Shown: positions 48,298 through 57,059 of the stretch, piece by piece
How positions within the stretch are numbered: the stretch's first letter is position 1
Layout of the letters: every line of letters begins with the position of its first letter
NCBI GenBank assembly: GCA_029210465.1
Contig: JARGDL010000009.1
Span: 52,045 to 116,044, forward strand
Reading direction: 5' to 3'
Length of the DNA stretch: 64,000 nucleotides
From: Stygiobacter electus
GTDB taxonomy: Bacteria > Bacteroidota > Ignavibacteria > Ignavibacteriales > Melioribacteraceae
Translations under genes and position numbers: made by a program
The notes under the pieces: model-generated
Database searches by the model: none
Seen by the model: the letters and a program-made list of their open reading frames with translations, nothing else
What the model was told of the DNA's origin: nothing

Positions 48298-49266
48298 ATG
48301 TTTTGGTTAATTGCCATTATAATCGTTATACTAATTTATATCTTATTCGAATATCGGTTAAGAAAACCGGATCAATTAGTTTTATATGAAGTGAATGATA
48401 AAATTGGAAAAAGAAAAACGAAATTTTATCCACGTCATTTTAGTCTTGTACTGCCAAAAACTACATATTCATCAGAAATTGATATAGATGCAACAGCAAA
48501 AGGAAGTTTAGAAATTAAAGTCAAACTTAATTTAGTTGCATCACTTTCTGAGAAAAATATTGACAGTTTAATTAAAGTAGGCGGTTGGAATAAAAATGCT
48601 GTTTCAAAATCGGTTAAAGAATTTGAATCAATAATTGAAAGTTTGGTTAAAGACTATACAGATAAATTCGAAATTGAAGAATTGTCTTCTGAAAAAATTC
48701 AAAATTACATTTCAGAGAAATTAGAGATAAGCAAAGAAAAATATGGCATTGAAATAATTTCAATTTCTGTTAAGTCATTTGAAATAGTTGACAGCAAAAT
48801 TGCTGATGCAATTCGTCAGCAGGAATCAGCAAGAATTTTGGAACAAACTGAATTATTAAATCAAAAAGCAAGAATAACTGCAGCAAAAGCAAAGTTGAAA
48901 GCAGATGAAGAAATTGTTTTAATGGAAAACGAACTTGAACTAAAAAAACTTGAACTCAAACAAAGAGAACTCGAAAAAGAATCTCAACTTGCTGATAAAA
49001 AAACGGAAGAAGAATTAAAAAGAAAAAAATTAAATCTTGAATATGAAAAAGCTGAACTTGAAATGTTAAAGAACAATCCTGAATTGTTACTGCTTTCACC
49101 GCAAGCTGCAAAATTAGCTGAAGCAAGTCAATCACTTAAAAATGCAAGAACTGTTGTAAATGTTTCTCCAAATGAAATTTCTCAAGGCGTTGATCTAATA
49201 AGTTTATTTCAAAACTTTTTAGAAAATACTTTTAAAAAATCAGAACATAAAAAAGACAAACAATAA
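48298..49266 (+). CDS. SPFH/band-7-like protein with long coiled coil
   Basis: A 322-residue protein with an N-terminal TM (about 2-18), a band-7/SPFH-like domain (about 30-170; 'VSKSVKEFESIIESLVKDYTDKF', 'EKYGIEIISISVKSFEIVDSKIADAI' read in parts) and a long charged coiled coil (about 175-275) rich in Lys and Glu. SPFH proteins oligomerise on membranes as scaffolds or chaperones. The core is divergent. Its start has AAGGAG nine bases upstream, and a TATCTTTG at 48209-48216 may be its -7 promoter box. The giant PLP/PEPC-like gene begins 5 bases after its stop, so the two are surely co-transcribed and may work together. Confidence 0.75.
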   Translation: MFWLIAIIIVILIYILFEYRLRKPDQLVLYEVNDKIGKRKTKFYPRHFSLVLPKTTYSSEIDIDATAKGSLEIKVKLNLVASLSEKNIDSLIKVGGWNKNAVSKSVKEFESIIESLVKDYTDKFEIEELSSEKIQNYISEKLEISKEKYGIEIISISVKSFEIVDSKIADAIRQQESARILEQTELLNQKARITAAKAKLKADEEIVLMENELELKKLELKQRELEKESQLADKKTEEELKRKKLNLEYEKAELEMLKNNPELLLLSPQAAKLAEASQSLKNARTVVNVSPNEISQGVDLISLFQNFLENTFKKSEHKKDKQ

Positions 49267-49271
49267 TTGAA

Positions 49272-52200
49272 GTGAACGATTTACAGAAATATTTTTCGAT
49301 AAAGCACATTAAAGCTGCAACGGTTTCAGAAATTAGTGAAGCCACTGCATCATCGCCAATTCCTGTTTCTGAAAGAGTAAATTTTCATATTGGTAATCCA
49401 GTTCAAGAAGACAAATTGGTTTTTGCGTATCTTCGTTCAATATTAGGAATAGACATTAACAAAGTTGAAATAGATTCACTCGAAAAAATTTATGACGAGC
49501 TTGAAGCAAATGATAATGATAAAACAAAAATTGAATTTCTTAAAACACTGATTGAAAAAAGTGGTCCTTATACACCTCGTGGTGGTTTTAATAAACGCAA
49601 TCCAAATTTTTTAATAAAATATTTTTACGATTGGTTATCAAAAAACCAGCAAGAACCACTTAATTACGATTTAGGTGAACAATCTGGTAAAAGAGAAGTC
49701 ATAATTTCTTCAGGCGGTATTTCTGAAGCATTGCGAATGTTGTTTCATGCTTTATCAAAATTTTTAATCTTTAAACCAGCCAACATTTTTTTGTTTAATA
49801 TCGAGTTGCCAGAGCACATTACAAAATATGAAAACATAAAATTTCTGCAACTCGATTCAGGTGAAAATAATTTAATTAGTAATCTTAAAAGTATTTTCGA
49901 GAAAGAAAACAACAAACCAAATTTTTTAATAATCGGCACTTTATTAAAAGAAGAAACAAGAAGAGAATTAAGAAAACTAAGTTTAAAATTTCCGATATTT
50001 TTCATTGAAACAAACAATGCACAAAATCATCTTTCTCTTGCACGAGAAGCAAAGATGATGAACAGAGTATTAAGAATTTTAACACCTAAAATTTTCAGTG
50101 AGTCATTAAAAGATCTATCTATTACTTTTATTGCTGGTTATTCAGAATTTATTTCAATCATAGAAACGATTCATTTTCAACTGAAAGGAACACCATCTGC
50201 TTCAGAAATTGAACTCCTCACATTTATTTTAAAGAACTATAACTTCTTTAATTCTGAAAACAAAAATTATATAGAACAAGAAGAAGAAATATATTCAGAC
50301 AAATTTTTTGACTATAAAAATTATTCGGCATTAATCGATAAACATATTAGTAAAATTAAAAGTCAATATGAGAATCATTTTGAAATTCTTAATAATAAAT
50401 CAGAATACTTAGAAGAAAAATTTCCATTAGATTTTTATAATGGCAAAACATTCAGTGAACTTATTGATGATTTAATTAAAAATTTAGACAATAAAGAATG
50501 GCAGACAAAATTAGAAAAAAGCTTTTTGCTTTCATTCCTTCAACGCCATCCAGAATACAAAATTGAAAATTGCTTTGTTGCAAGCGGCTCATCACGAACA
50601 GCCTTGGCATTACTTGGATTTCATTGTGGAATAAATGAAGTAATCTTTCCCGATTTAAGTTGGACATACGAACATTGCTTTCCAAATGTTGAAGTTGTTC
50701 CTCTAACAAAAAACTTTGGTTTGGATGTTAAAAAAACAATTGATACAGTTAGTCAAAAAATTAAAGATGATTCAAATTGGAAAAATCATGGTGCTGTTGT
50801 TTTTAATAATCCACACAATGCTACAGGAAATAAATTCGATGAAGAAGAATTAAAATATTTGTTACAGTGGTTGTTGGGGAAAAAAATTTTTGTAATTGAC
50901 GATTTATCATACCAAAACGTTACACCAACATATTATTTAGAGAGAATAAACACATTAAGACAGTTAACAAATCAACTAATTTCTACCGGTTATTTATCTG
51001 AAGAAGAAGGAAATTATTTAATTACAGTTCACTCAGTTTCAAAAACAGACTCACTTGCTGGTGCAAGATTATCGGTTGTTGAAATAAGAAACAAAATAAT
51101 TGCACAAAAATTTAAGGAAGTTTCATCATCTATAAAGCCAAATATAGCCGCAATATTTTTAACATATTTATTTTACAGAAATGATAGTCGGATTGTAAAT
51201 TCATATTGGTTATTAAGAAATAAAATTTTTAAAGATAGAAGCGATGCATTATTAAATGCTGTTGAAAACCTTCCACAAACAAGAAATCTATTTGGAATAA
51301 AGATAAAACCGCCAAGAGCAAGCATGTATCCTCAACTTATAATTGAAAATCTTCCAGATGGTTTATCACTCGATTGGCTTGCTTATGGATTAGCCCGTCA
51401 AGGTATTGGATTAGTTCCTCTTTCAACATTTGCAAGAACCGAAGATGGTTTTGACTCAGGTAGAAAAACTTTTCGATTAACTCTTGGTGGTACAGACACT
51501 GCTGAAATATTACTTGCAAAAACAAGAAGAGTAATTATAGATCTAAATAAAAATATTGCTGGCGAAGCAAGTCAATACAAGAAAAAAGAATTTAATACAG
51601 TAAACATTTCCACAGGTAAAAAGAAAAAAGAAATTAATTTGTCTATGCCGATTGAAACAGCGTTTCAGATGATTAATGATAACATAAAGGAAATATATAA
51701 ATCAGTTATTGATAAAAATAAATTTCAATTACACTCGGATAAATATTTTGGTGAGTTTTCTAAAACATTTTTGCCAGAGAGAATTTCAATATTTGAAAAT
51801 AAGTTCAAAGAAAAAATCCATTTAATAAATGACCTTTATAACATTTTTACAAAAGATAGAAGCAATAAACTAGAAGAAGTTTTAGAATATGAATTTTCAA
51901 AAGATAATTTAGAAAACAGAGTTACTAAATTTCGTAAAAGATTATATGACAGAACTGTTCATCCAACTCAGATGTATTCAATTAAATCTGAAATGTTATT
52001 TGAAGAGCTGTTCGAAAAAATTGTAAACAATAAGTTGCCAGATCAAAACTTATTTATAAAGTTACAAAAGGAGTTAGTTAAAGAATATTTGGGATTAAAC
52101 GTTTCAATTGTTTCTTCAGAAGAAGCAGATGAATTAATACTTGACTTAAAATCATTAATTAATGCAGAAAATTATTTTCTTATAAATACAAATCATGAAT

Positions 52201-54815
52201 ACAAATCATTTCTCTCTTTTTGGGGAGATTGGGATGGAAGCAACCGTCCAAGCGGTCAAGGTCATAGATTAGTTGCGGCAGGATTAATTGAAAATGTAAA
52301 TCAACAAGCAAAAATTTTAAGAAGCTTATTAAAACAAAACAAAACAATTAAAGTTGACGCTAAATTGATTTATGAAATAGAAAATCTAAATAAAACAAAT
52401 GAGAAGTTTATTTCACTTTTTAACGAAATAAATTTATTAACCCATCAATTAGAAAAAAGATATCGTGGAATTCTGCCATACAATATTGAAGCAACACTAT
52501 TTAGAAAAATCGGAATGACGCTTCACATTGCAAAAGATCCACTTACAAGTTTGTGGTATCATAATGATCGTCTTGAAAGAAAAATGCTTGAGCTTCGTAA
52601 CAAGAGAAAAGAAACTCTTGAATACTATTTTTCTTTGAACAAAAAACTTCGCAAGACTCTTTATTCATTAATTCCAGCGATAAAGGAAAATATTTCGAAC
52701 CAGCAAATAATGATTGAAGCTGGAATGTATCGCGATTTACTGAAAAGATTTATAATAACTCCACGAATACATCAAAAATTAATTTTAGCACAAGATCAAT
52801 TTGCTATTGATACAACTGTTCACAATGCAAATGAAATAAATGAAGTTTCAGGAAAGTATGGAAACCCCGCGATGGTGCTTGCACTTCAAATTAGTATGAG
52901 TACAAAAGCTGAAGCATTAATTTCTCTTGATAGAAAATTAAGCGCCAAACGAGAATTAATACTAAGAGAAAATAATGAAATAAATCTTCCTCAAATTTCT
53001 ACCGTACCATTGTTCGAAGATGTTGATTCGGTTAATAATATTGAAAACTTCTTAAATAAAGTTTGGGAATATTCACTTCAAAGCAGAAGAATTAATCAGG
53101 AAATCGAAGAACGGTTTAATGAAATTATATATGAAGTTTTCATCGCTGGTTCAGATTTAAGTCAGCAAGTTAGTCAAGCTATGGCAATGCAGCTTTTCAG
53201 AAAAGCAAAATTGAATATTTACAATTGGCTTGCTCAACACAATTTAATTGGAAAAATTAGAATTAAAATGGGAAGCGGCGAACCAATGCAAAGGCAAGGC
53301 GGTTATTATTCAACTTTTGCAGGAGAGAAAATATTTAATCAAAATAAAAACTCAATTGATAGATTTTCAAGAACACTTACTCAATCAACAAAAAGAAGTA
53401 CGATTTATGCAACCACACCTCTTCTTGGCATTTTTGCTGGTGGTGATCTAAGAACTTTTCAAAGCACTATTTCAGAAAAGTTGCGACATATTTCAATTGA
53501 AAAATATGCACAACTAATTTACCACTTAAAAGAATCACAAAAATTTTATGAAGAAGAAATACTAAAAGCCGGTGAACCAATCAGCGAAACAAGATTACAA
53601 TTTTCAACACGTGGATATAAAAATCTTGAAAGATTAACAATAGGAAATAGCGACAAGATTTATGATGAATTTCTTTTAACTTTTAAAAAGAATTTCAGAC
53701 AAATATTATATGGCAATGATGTAGATGTTGTTGGTATTCATATAATATCATATTTCATTGGAAGAACTTCACCTGTTTTAAGAGATCGCCCAACTGTTCG
53801 TCCACAACAAAATGATTCAGGGAAAATTGGTCACCAAATTCTTGAAAGAATTGCAGGCACAATTCCTTTTTCAAAATATGGAAGTTTATTAAGAGCAATA
53901 GCTCACAACCAAGCTCAAACAGTTGTGTTGGGAATTAACCAACTTACGACAGGGTTATTCCGCTCGATTGATGAAATGATGAAAAAGCAATTTGCAGAAG
54001 GAAATACATCTTCTTTAATTATTGATAGAGTTTTACCAAAACTTCCGGTTTATGAAATTTTAAACACACTTAGAATTTATCAGGATGTTGATTTAGTTTA
54101 TTTAAATAAAATTGAAAAAGCTTTTCCAGCCGGTAATTCTGCTTTTCTTGCTTTGCGAGAAGATATTGATTCAATAAAAAAATATTTACCGCTGTTTCAA
54201 AAAGAATTAATTCGTCGCCATGGCGTTGATGTAAATGATTTCTTCGATAAAAATGAATTCATTGTTGATTTGCTTCCAACAGTTCGACCAGATGTTGCAG
54301 TTCTTTTACAAGCTGATTTTTTCAATACGGACTCAGAAAAACTTTTTAGTAAAATTAATTATTCAATAGATAAAAACTGGCAAAAGGAAATAGATAAATA
54401 TTTGTCAGTACCAGTAACTATTAAAAATTGGAGAGAAAAAATTTGGCAATTACTTGAAACACCGGTATATCAACGTGTATCAAGTTTTGTTGAATTAGCA
54501 ATTGCGTTAAATTCGCTTTCACAAAATGGATATGAAAAACAAAATTTATTTGTAAATAAAAAACTGAGTTCAATTAAAGCACCAAAACTTTCAAATTATT
54601 CAGATGAAAACATGCAACAGTTTTTATCTGCCGCCGTTGATTATCTTTCATCTTTAACACAAGAAATGGTTGAAGTTCCTATCAATATTGTCCGCGCTCT
54701 GAAAGAAGCAAAGCAAATAATTAAAATAGAAGAGCAAGCTTTAAATAAAAAAGAACAAGATTTACTTCGTTTCTATTTACTTCAAATAGCAAGATTAACC
54801 GGTGAAAACGGTTAA
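49272..54815 (+). CDS. 1847-residue fusion: pseudo-aminotransferase + aminotransferase + PEP-carboxylase-like module
   Basis: Residues 1-395 look like a degenerate fold-type I PLP domain ('VNFHIGNPVQED', 'IISSGGISEALRMLFHAL', 'ILTPKIFSESLK' with Lys273). Residues 396-760 are a complete class I/II aminotransferase: Asn513 in 'NNPHNATGN', Asp544 and Tyr547 in 'DDLSYQ', Schiff-base Lys591 in 'SVSKTDSLAGAR' with Arg599, and Arg735 in 'TFRLTLGG'. From about 775 the order of motifs matches PEP carboxylase: 'VHPTQ' (His897), 'FWGDWDGSNR' (983-992), 'VPLFEDVD' (Glu1249), 'AGSDLSQQ' (Asp1295), 'MGSGEPMQRQGG' (1333-1344), 'LLRAI' (Arg1541) and a tail 'IARLTGENG'. PEPC's Lys546, His579 and Arg581 equivalents appear replaced by Gln, Met and Ser. 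The start is GTG. Aminotransferase part: confident; PEPC relationship: strong inference. Confidence 0.85.
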   Translation: MNDLQKYFSIKHIKAATVSEISEATASSPIPVSERVNFHIGNPVQEDKLVFAYLRSILGIDINKVEIDSLEKIYDELEANDNDKTKIEFLKTLIEKSGPYTPRGGFNKRNPNFLIKYFYDWLSKNQQEPLNYDLGEQSGKREVIISSGGISEALRMLFHALSKFLIFKPANIFLFNIELPEHITKYENIKFLQLDSGENNLISNLKSIFEKENNKPNFLIIGTLLKEETRRELRKLSLKFPIFFIETNNAQNHLSLAREAKMMNRVLRILTPKIFSESLKDLSITFIAGYSEFISIIETIHFQLKGTPSASEIELLTFILKNYNFFNSENKNYIEQEEEIYSDKFFDYKNYSALIDKHISKIKSQYENHFEILNNKSEYLEEKFPLDFYNGKTFSELIDDLIKNLDNKEWQTKLEKSFLLSFLQRHPEYKIENCFVASGSSRTALALLGFHCGINEVIFPDLSWTYEHCFPNVEVVPLTKNFGLDVKKTIDTVSQKIKDDSNWKNHGAVVFNNPHNATGNKFDEEELKYLLQWLLGKKIFVIDDLSYQNVTPTYYLERINTLRQLTNQLISTGYLSEEEGNYLITVHSVSKTDSLAGARLSVVEIRNKIIAQKFKEVSSSIKPNIAAIFLTYLFYRNDSRIVNSYWLLRNKIFKDRSDALLNAVENLPQTRNLFGIKIKPPRASMYPQLIIENLPDGLSLDWLAYGLARQGIGLVPLSTFARTEDGFDSGRKTFRLTLGGTDTAEILLAKTRRVIIDLNKNIAGEASQYKKKEFNTVNISTGKKKKEINLSMPIETAFQMINDNIKEIYKSVIDKNKFQLHSDKYFGEFSKTFLPERISIFENKFKEKIHLINDLYNIFTKDRSNKLEEVLEYEFSKDNLENRVTKFRKRLYDRTVHPTQMYSIKSEMLFEELFEKIVNNKLPDQNLFIKLQKELVKEYLGLNVSIVSSEEADELILDLKSLINAENYFLINTNHEYKSFLSFWGDWDGSNRPSGQGHRLVAAGLIENVNQQAKILRSLLKQNKTIKVDAKLIYEIENLNKTNEKFISLFNEINLLTHQLEKRYRGILPYNIEATLFRKIGMTLHIAKDPLTSLWYHNDRLERKMLELRNKRKETLEYYFSLNKKLRKTLYSLIPAIKENISNQQIMIEAGMYRDLLKRFIITPRIHQKLILAQDQFAIDTTVHNANEINEVSGKYGNPAMVLALQISMSTKAEALISLDRKLSAKRELILRENNEINLPQISTVPLFEDVDSVNNIENFLNKVWEYSLQSRRINQEIEERFNEIIYEVFIAGSDLSQQVSQAMAMQLFRKAKLNIYNWLAQHNLIGKIRIKMGSGEPMQRQGGYYSTFAGEKIFNQNKNSIDRFSRTLTQSTKRSTIYATTPLLGIFAGGDLRTFQSTISEKLRHISIEKYAQLIYHLKESQKFYEEEILKAGEPISETRLQFSTRGYKNLERLTIGNSDKIYDEFLLTFKKNFRQILYGNDVDVVGIHIISYFIGRTSPVLRDRPTVRPQQNDSGKIGHQILERIAGTIPFSKYGSLLRAIAHNQAQTVVLGINQLTTGLFRSIDEMMKKQFAEGNTSSLIIDRVLPKLPVYEILNTLRIYQDVDLVYLNKIEKAFPAGNSAFLALREDIDSIKKYLPLFQKELIRRHGVDVNDFFDKNEFIVDLLPTVRPDVAVLLQADFFNTDSEKLFSKINYSIDKNWQKEIDKYLSVPVTIKNWREKIWQLLETPVYQRVSSFVELAIALNSLSQNGYEKQNLFVNKKLSSIKAPKLSNYSDENMQQFLSAAVDYLSSLTQEMVEVPINIVRALKEAKQIIKIEEQALNKKEQDLLRFYLLQIARLTGENG

Positions 54816-54852
54816 AAATATTTTTGACAAAAAATCACAAATTTTTATGTTT

Positions 54853-54888
54853 GTATCCAAAAGGAAACATGTGTTACCCAAAGGGAAC
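54853..54888 (+). promoter_or_regulatory. Two-site operator before the HTH-MNT gene
   Basis: Two related imperfect palindromes, GTATCCAAAAGGAAAC (54853-54868) and GTTACCCAAAGGGAAC (54873-54888), have centres 20 bases apart, about two helical turns. The second ends 4 bases before ATG 54893. This is the layout expected for autorepression by the helix-turn-helix protein that the gene encodes. Confidence 0.65.
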
Positions 54889-54892
54889 AATT

Positions 54893-55504
54893 ATGATAGT
54901 CAATAATGTCTTAGATGAAATATTTTCAAGATGGTCAAATCTTTCTGTATTAAGAGCATTGAACAAATATAATATTGGTATAAGCGGAAGAGAAGTTTCG
55001 CGTGTTGCAAAAACAAGTATAAAAAATTGTTTTGTGGCTCTAAACGACTTAGAACAGCTCGGATTAGTAAAAAGAATTCGAGGAGGAAGAGATCACTTTT
55101 TTAGTTTGAATCGAGAAAATTATTTAGTGCAAAAAATAATAATTCCATTGTTTGAGATAGAAAACAATTTTGTTGAGTTAATAGAAAAAGATTTAAAAAA
55201 GGTGTTTTCCAATAAATGTGAAAAGGTGTTTATTTTTGGTAGCGTTATAAGGAAAGAAGAAAATATTAACAGTGATTTTGATGTATGTTTAGTTTATAAA
55301 AATGCTAATCAGAAAAAATTAATTGAAGAAAATATCTTAGAAGTTAAAACCTATTTTTTTGAAAAATATAATATTAATCTTTCTTTGTTAATTGTTTCGT
55401 TAAAAGAGTTTAATGAAAAAACAAAATCTAAGAAACCTCCGTTTAATGAGATAATTAGCGAAGGAATAAAAATATTTGAAAAGAAAAATGGTAAGAGCAA
55501 TTAA
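54893..55504 (+). CDS. Winged-helix MNT nucleotidyltransferase (antitoxin-type)
   Basis: A 203-residue protein from ATG 54893; the longer frame upstream only translates the operator repeats. The N-terminal half is a winged helix ('SVLRALNKYNIGISGREVSRVA', 'NDLEQLGLVKRIRGGRDHFFSL' read in parts). The C-terminal half is a minimal nucleotidyltransferase with 'VFIFGSVIRKEENINSDFDVCL': G-S and D-x-D pattern. In MNT/HEPN (type VII) toxin-antitoxin pairs the MNT protein inactivates the HEPN RNase by adding AMP. Here the fused helix-turn-helix would also give autoregulation. The gene overlaps the HEPN gene by 17 bases. Confidence 0.85.
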   Translation: MIVNNVLDEIFSRWSNLSVLRALNKYNIGISGREVSRVAKTSIKNCFVALNDLEQLGLVKRIRGGRDHFFSLNRENYLVQKIIIPLFEIENNFVELIEKDLKKVFSNKCEKVFIFGSVIRKEENINSDFDVCLVYKNANQKKLIEENILEVKTYFFEKYNINLSLLIVSLKEFNEKTKSKKPPFNEIISEGIKIFEKKNGKSN

Positions 55505-55898
55505 AAAGACAATTGTTGACAAAAGTAAATTTATTGTTTATAAAAAAATCGCTGAATCTTTTTATCAAAGTTCGTTATCAGAAATAAAATTCGAAAGATG
55601 GAATTCCGCCGGAGTTTTAATAATTCATTCGGCTATTGCTTTTGCAGATTCAATAACTATTAAGAAAGCTGGTATTAAAAGCAGAAGTGAAAATCATATT
55701 GATGTTGTGCGGTTAATAGATGCTATTATACCGGATTCGGACTCGAAAAAAAATTCTCTGAACCAATTAGAAAGATTAATTGCTCATAAAACTTCTGTTT
55801 CTTACAGCGGAGAACCTTATGATAAAAAAGATATAGAAAAATTATTCAAACATCTTGAAAACTTTAAGACATGGGCTATAAAAATTATAAATGATTAA
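55488..55898 (+). CDS. HEPN-domain protein (toxin-type partner)
   Basis: A 136-residue all-helical protein from ATG 55488 (a TTG at 55476 is also in frame). The HEPN pattern is seen in 'SFYQSSLSEIKFERWNSAGVLI', 'IHSAIAFADSITIKKAGIKSRS' and the late 'LERLIAHKTSVSYSG'. The classic RNase motif Rx4-6H is not exact: the nearest candidates, 'RLIAH' and 'RSENH', have three residues between Arg and His, so RNase activity is uncertain. Overlap with the MNT gene and a shared operator support a toxin-antitoxin-like pair. It could instead be a non-catalytic binding partner. Confidence 0.78.
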   Translation: MVRAIKKTIVDKSKFIVYKKIAESFYQSSLSEIKFERWNSAGVLIIHSAIAFADSITIKKAGIKSRSENHIDVVRLIDAIIPDSDSKKNSLNQLERLIAHKTSVSYSGEPYDKKDIEKLFKHLENFKTWAIKIIND

Positions 55899-55918
55899 TA
55901 ACTAACTATGGTTTACTT

Positions 55919-56410
55919 ATGAATTTGCTTAACAACATTACTTTAAATGCACTTCAAATAATTCAGCTAATGCTTGCACCAGCTGTAATGATAAATGCTT
56001 GCGGGTTGCTTTTGCTTGGAATTAATAATCGTTATTCGCTTGTTGTAAATCGCATTCGTCTTTTGAATGAAGAAAAAAGAAAATTAATGCTTAAGATTGG
56101 AGAAAAATCACCTTCAATAGAAGATAATATTCGTTTAGAAAGTTTAGCCGTCCAAATTAATGCATTAACATACCGAGCAAGACTTATTCGAAATAGTGTT
56201 TTGGGTTATGCAATTGCAATAGCACTTTTTATTTCAACTTCACTTGTGCTTGGAATTTCGTCAGTTCTTTCTTTAAGCAAACTTAATTTCATTATTATTA
56301 TAACTTTTTTATTGGGAATGATATCAGTAATAGTTGGAGTTATTTTTGCTGGTCACGAAGCATTAAAAGGTTATGAGATAATTTCTTATGAAGTAAAGGC
56401 ACATGAGTAA
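55919..56410 (+). CDS. DUF2721 membrane protein
   Basis: A 163-residue protein with three hydrophobic segments (about 15-38, 94-116, 124-146) and a basic cytoplasmic loop ('NNRYSLVVNRIRLLNEEKRK'). The arrangement 'PAVMINACGLLLLGINNRYS' near the start is characteristic of DUF2721, a family of unknown function. It overlaps the aat gene by 8 bases on the same strand, so the two are translated together. Confidence 0.85.
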   Translation: MNLLNNITLNALQIIQLMLAPAVMINACGLLLLGINNRYSLVVNRIRLLNEEKRKLMLKIGEKSPSIEDNIRLESLAVQINALTYRARLIRNSVLGYAIAIALFISTSLVLGISSVLSLSKLNFIIIITFLLGMISVIVGVIFAGHEALKGYEIISYEVKAHE

Positions 56411-56990
56411 AAGTAAAATTAATTTTTTAGAACCAGACACAATGCTTTTGCTTTATGCCCGCGGCGCTTTTCCAATGGCAGATGAATTTGGGATTATTGA
56501 TTGGTATTTGCCGGAAGTTAGAACAATTATTCCTCTTGATAATTTTAATTTCCCCCGCTCATTAAAAAAAATTTATTACAGCAATTATTTTAAGTATAAA
56601 TTTGATACTTCAATTTTAGAAGTAATAAAAAGCTGTGCTAATCGGGAATCAACTTGGATTTCTGATGAATTAATAGAAGCTTATAAAGGATTAATTAAAA
56701 AAGGCAACTTGCACTCTGTTGAAGTTTATCAAAGTGAAAATTTAGTCGGTGGTTTATACGGTGTAACATATAGAGGTGCTTTCTTTGGTGAATCAATGTT
56801 TTCAACGGTTTCACAAGCTTCTAAATGTGCATTGATAAAATTAATTGAACACCTTCGTGAAAAAAATTTTATTCTTCTTGATGTTCAATATCAAACTGAA
56901 CATTTAAAAATGTTTGGTGCTAAAGAAATTTCTTTTGATGAATATGAAAAATTATTAATTGAATCTTACAAAGTTGATACAAGTTTTTAA
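56403..56990 (+). CDS. aat: Leucyl/phenylalanyl-tRNA-protein transferase
   Basis: Aat, 195 residues, which transfers Leu or Phe from aminoacyl-tRNA to N-terminal Arg/Lys of proteins, marking them for ClpS/ClpAP in the N-end rule pathway. Family motifs: 'LYARGAFPMAD', 'IIDWYLPEVRTIIPL', 'STWISDELIEAYKGL', 'HSVEVYQSENLVGGLYGV', 'GAFFGESMFS' and 'LLDVQYQTEHLKMFGA'. The usual N-terminal extension of E. coli Aat (234 residues) is shorter, as in many non-proteobacteria. No clpS or clpA gene is nearby. Confidence 0.95.
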   Translation: MSKSKINFLEPDTMLLLYARGAFPMADEFGIIDWYLPEVRTIIPLDNFNFPRSLKKIYYSNYFKYKFDTSILEVIKSCANRESTWISDELIEAYKGLIKKGNLHSVEVYQSENLVGGLYGVTYRGAFFGESMFSTVSQASKCALIKLIEHLREKNFILLDVQYQTEHLKMFGAKEISFDEYEKLLIESYKVDTSF

Positions 56991-57059
56991 TCTCAAAAAA
57001 TTCGTCATACCGATTAATTTTAAATTAAACAGATCACAATAACTTAGAAAGGTGTTCGG

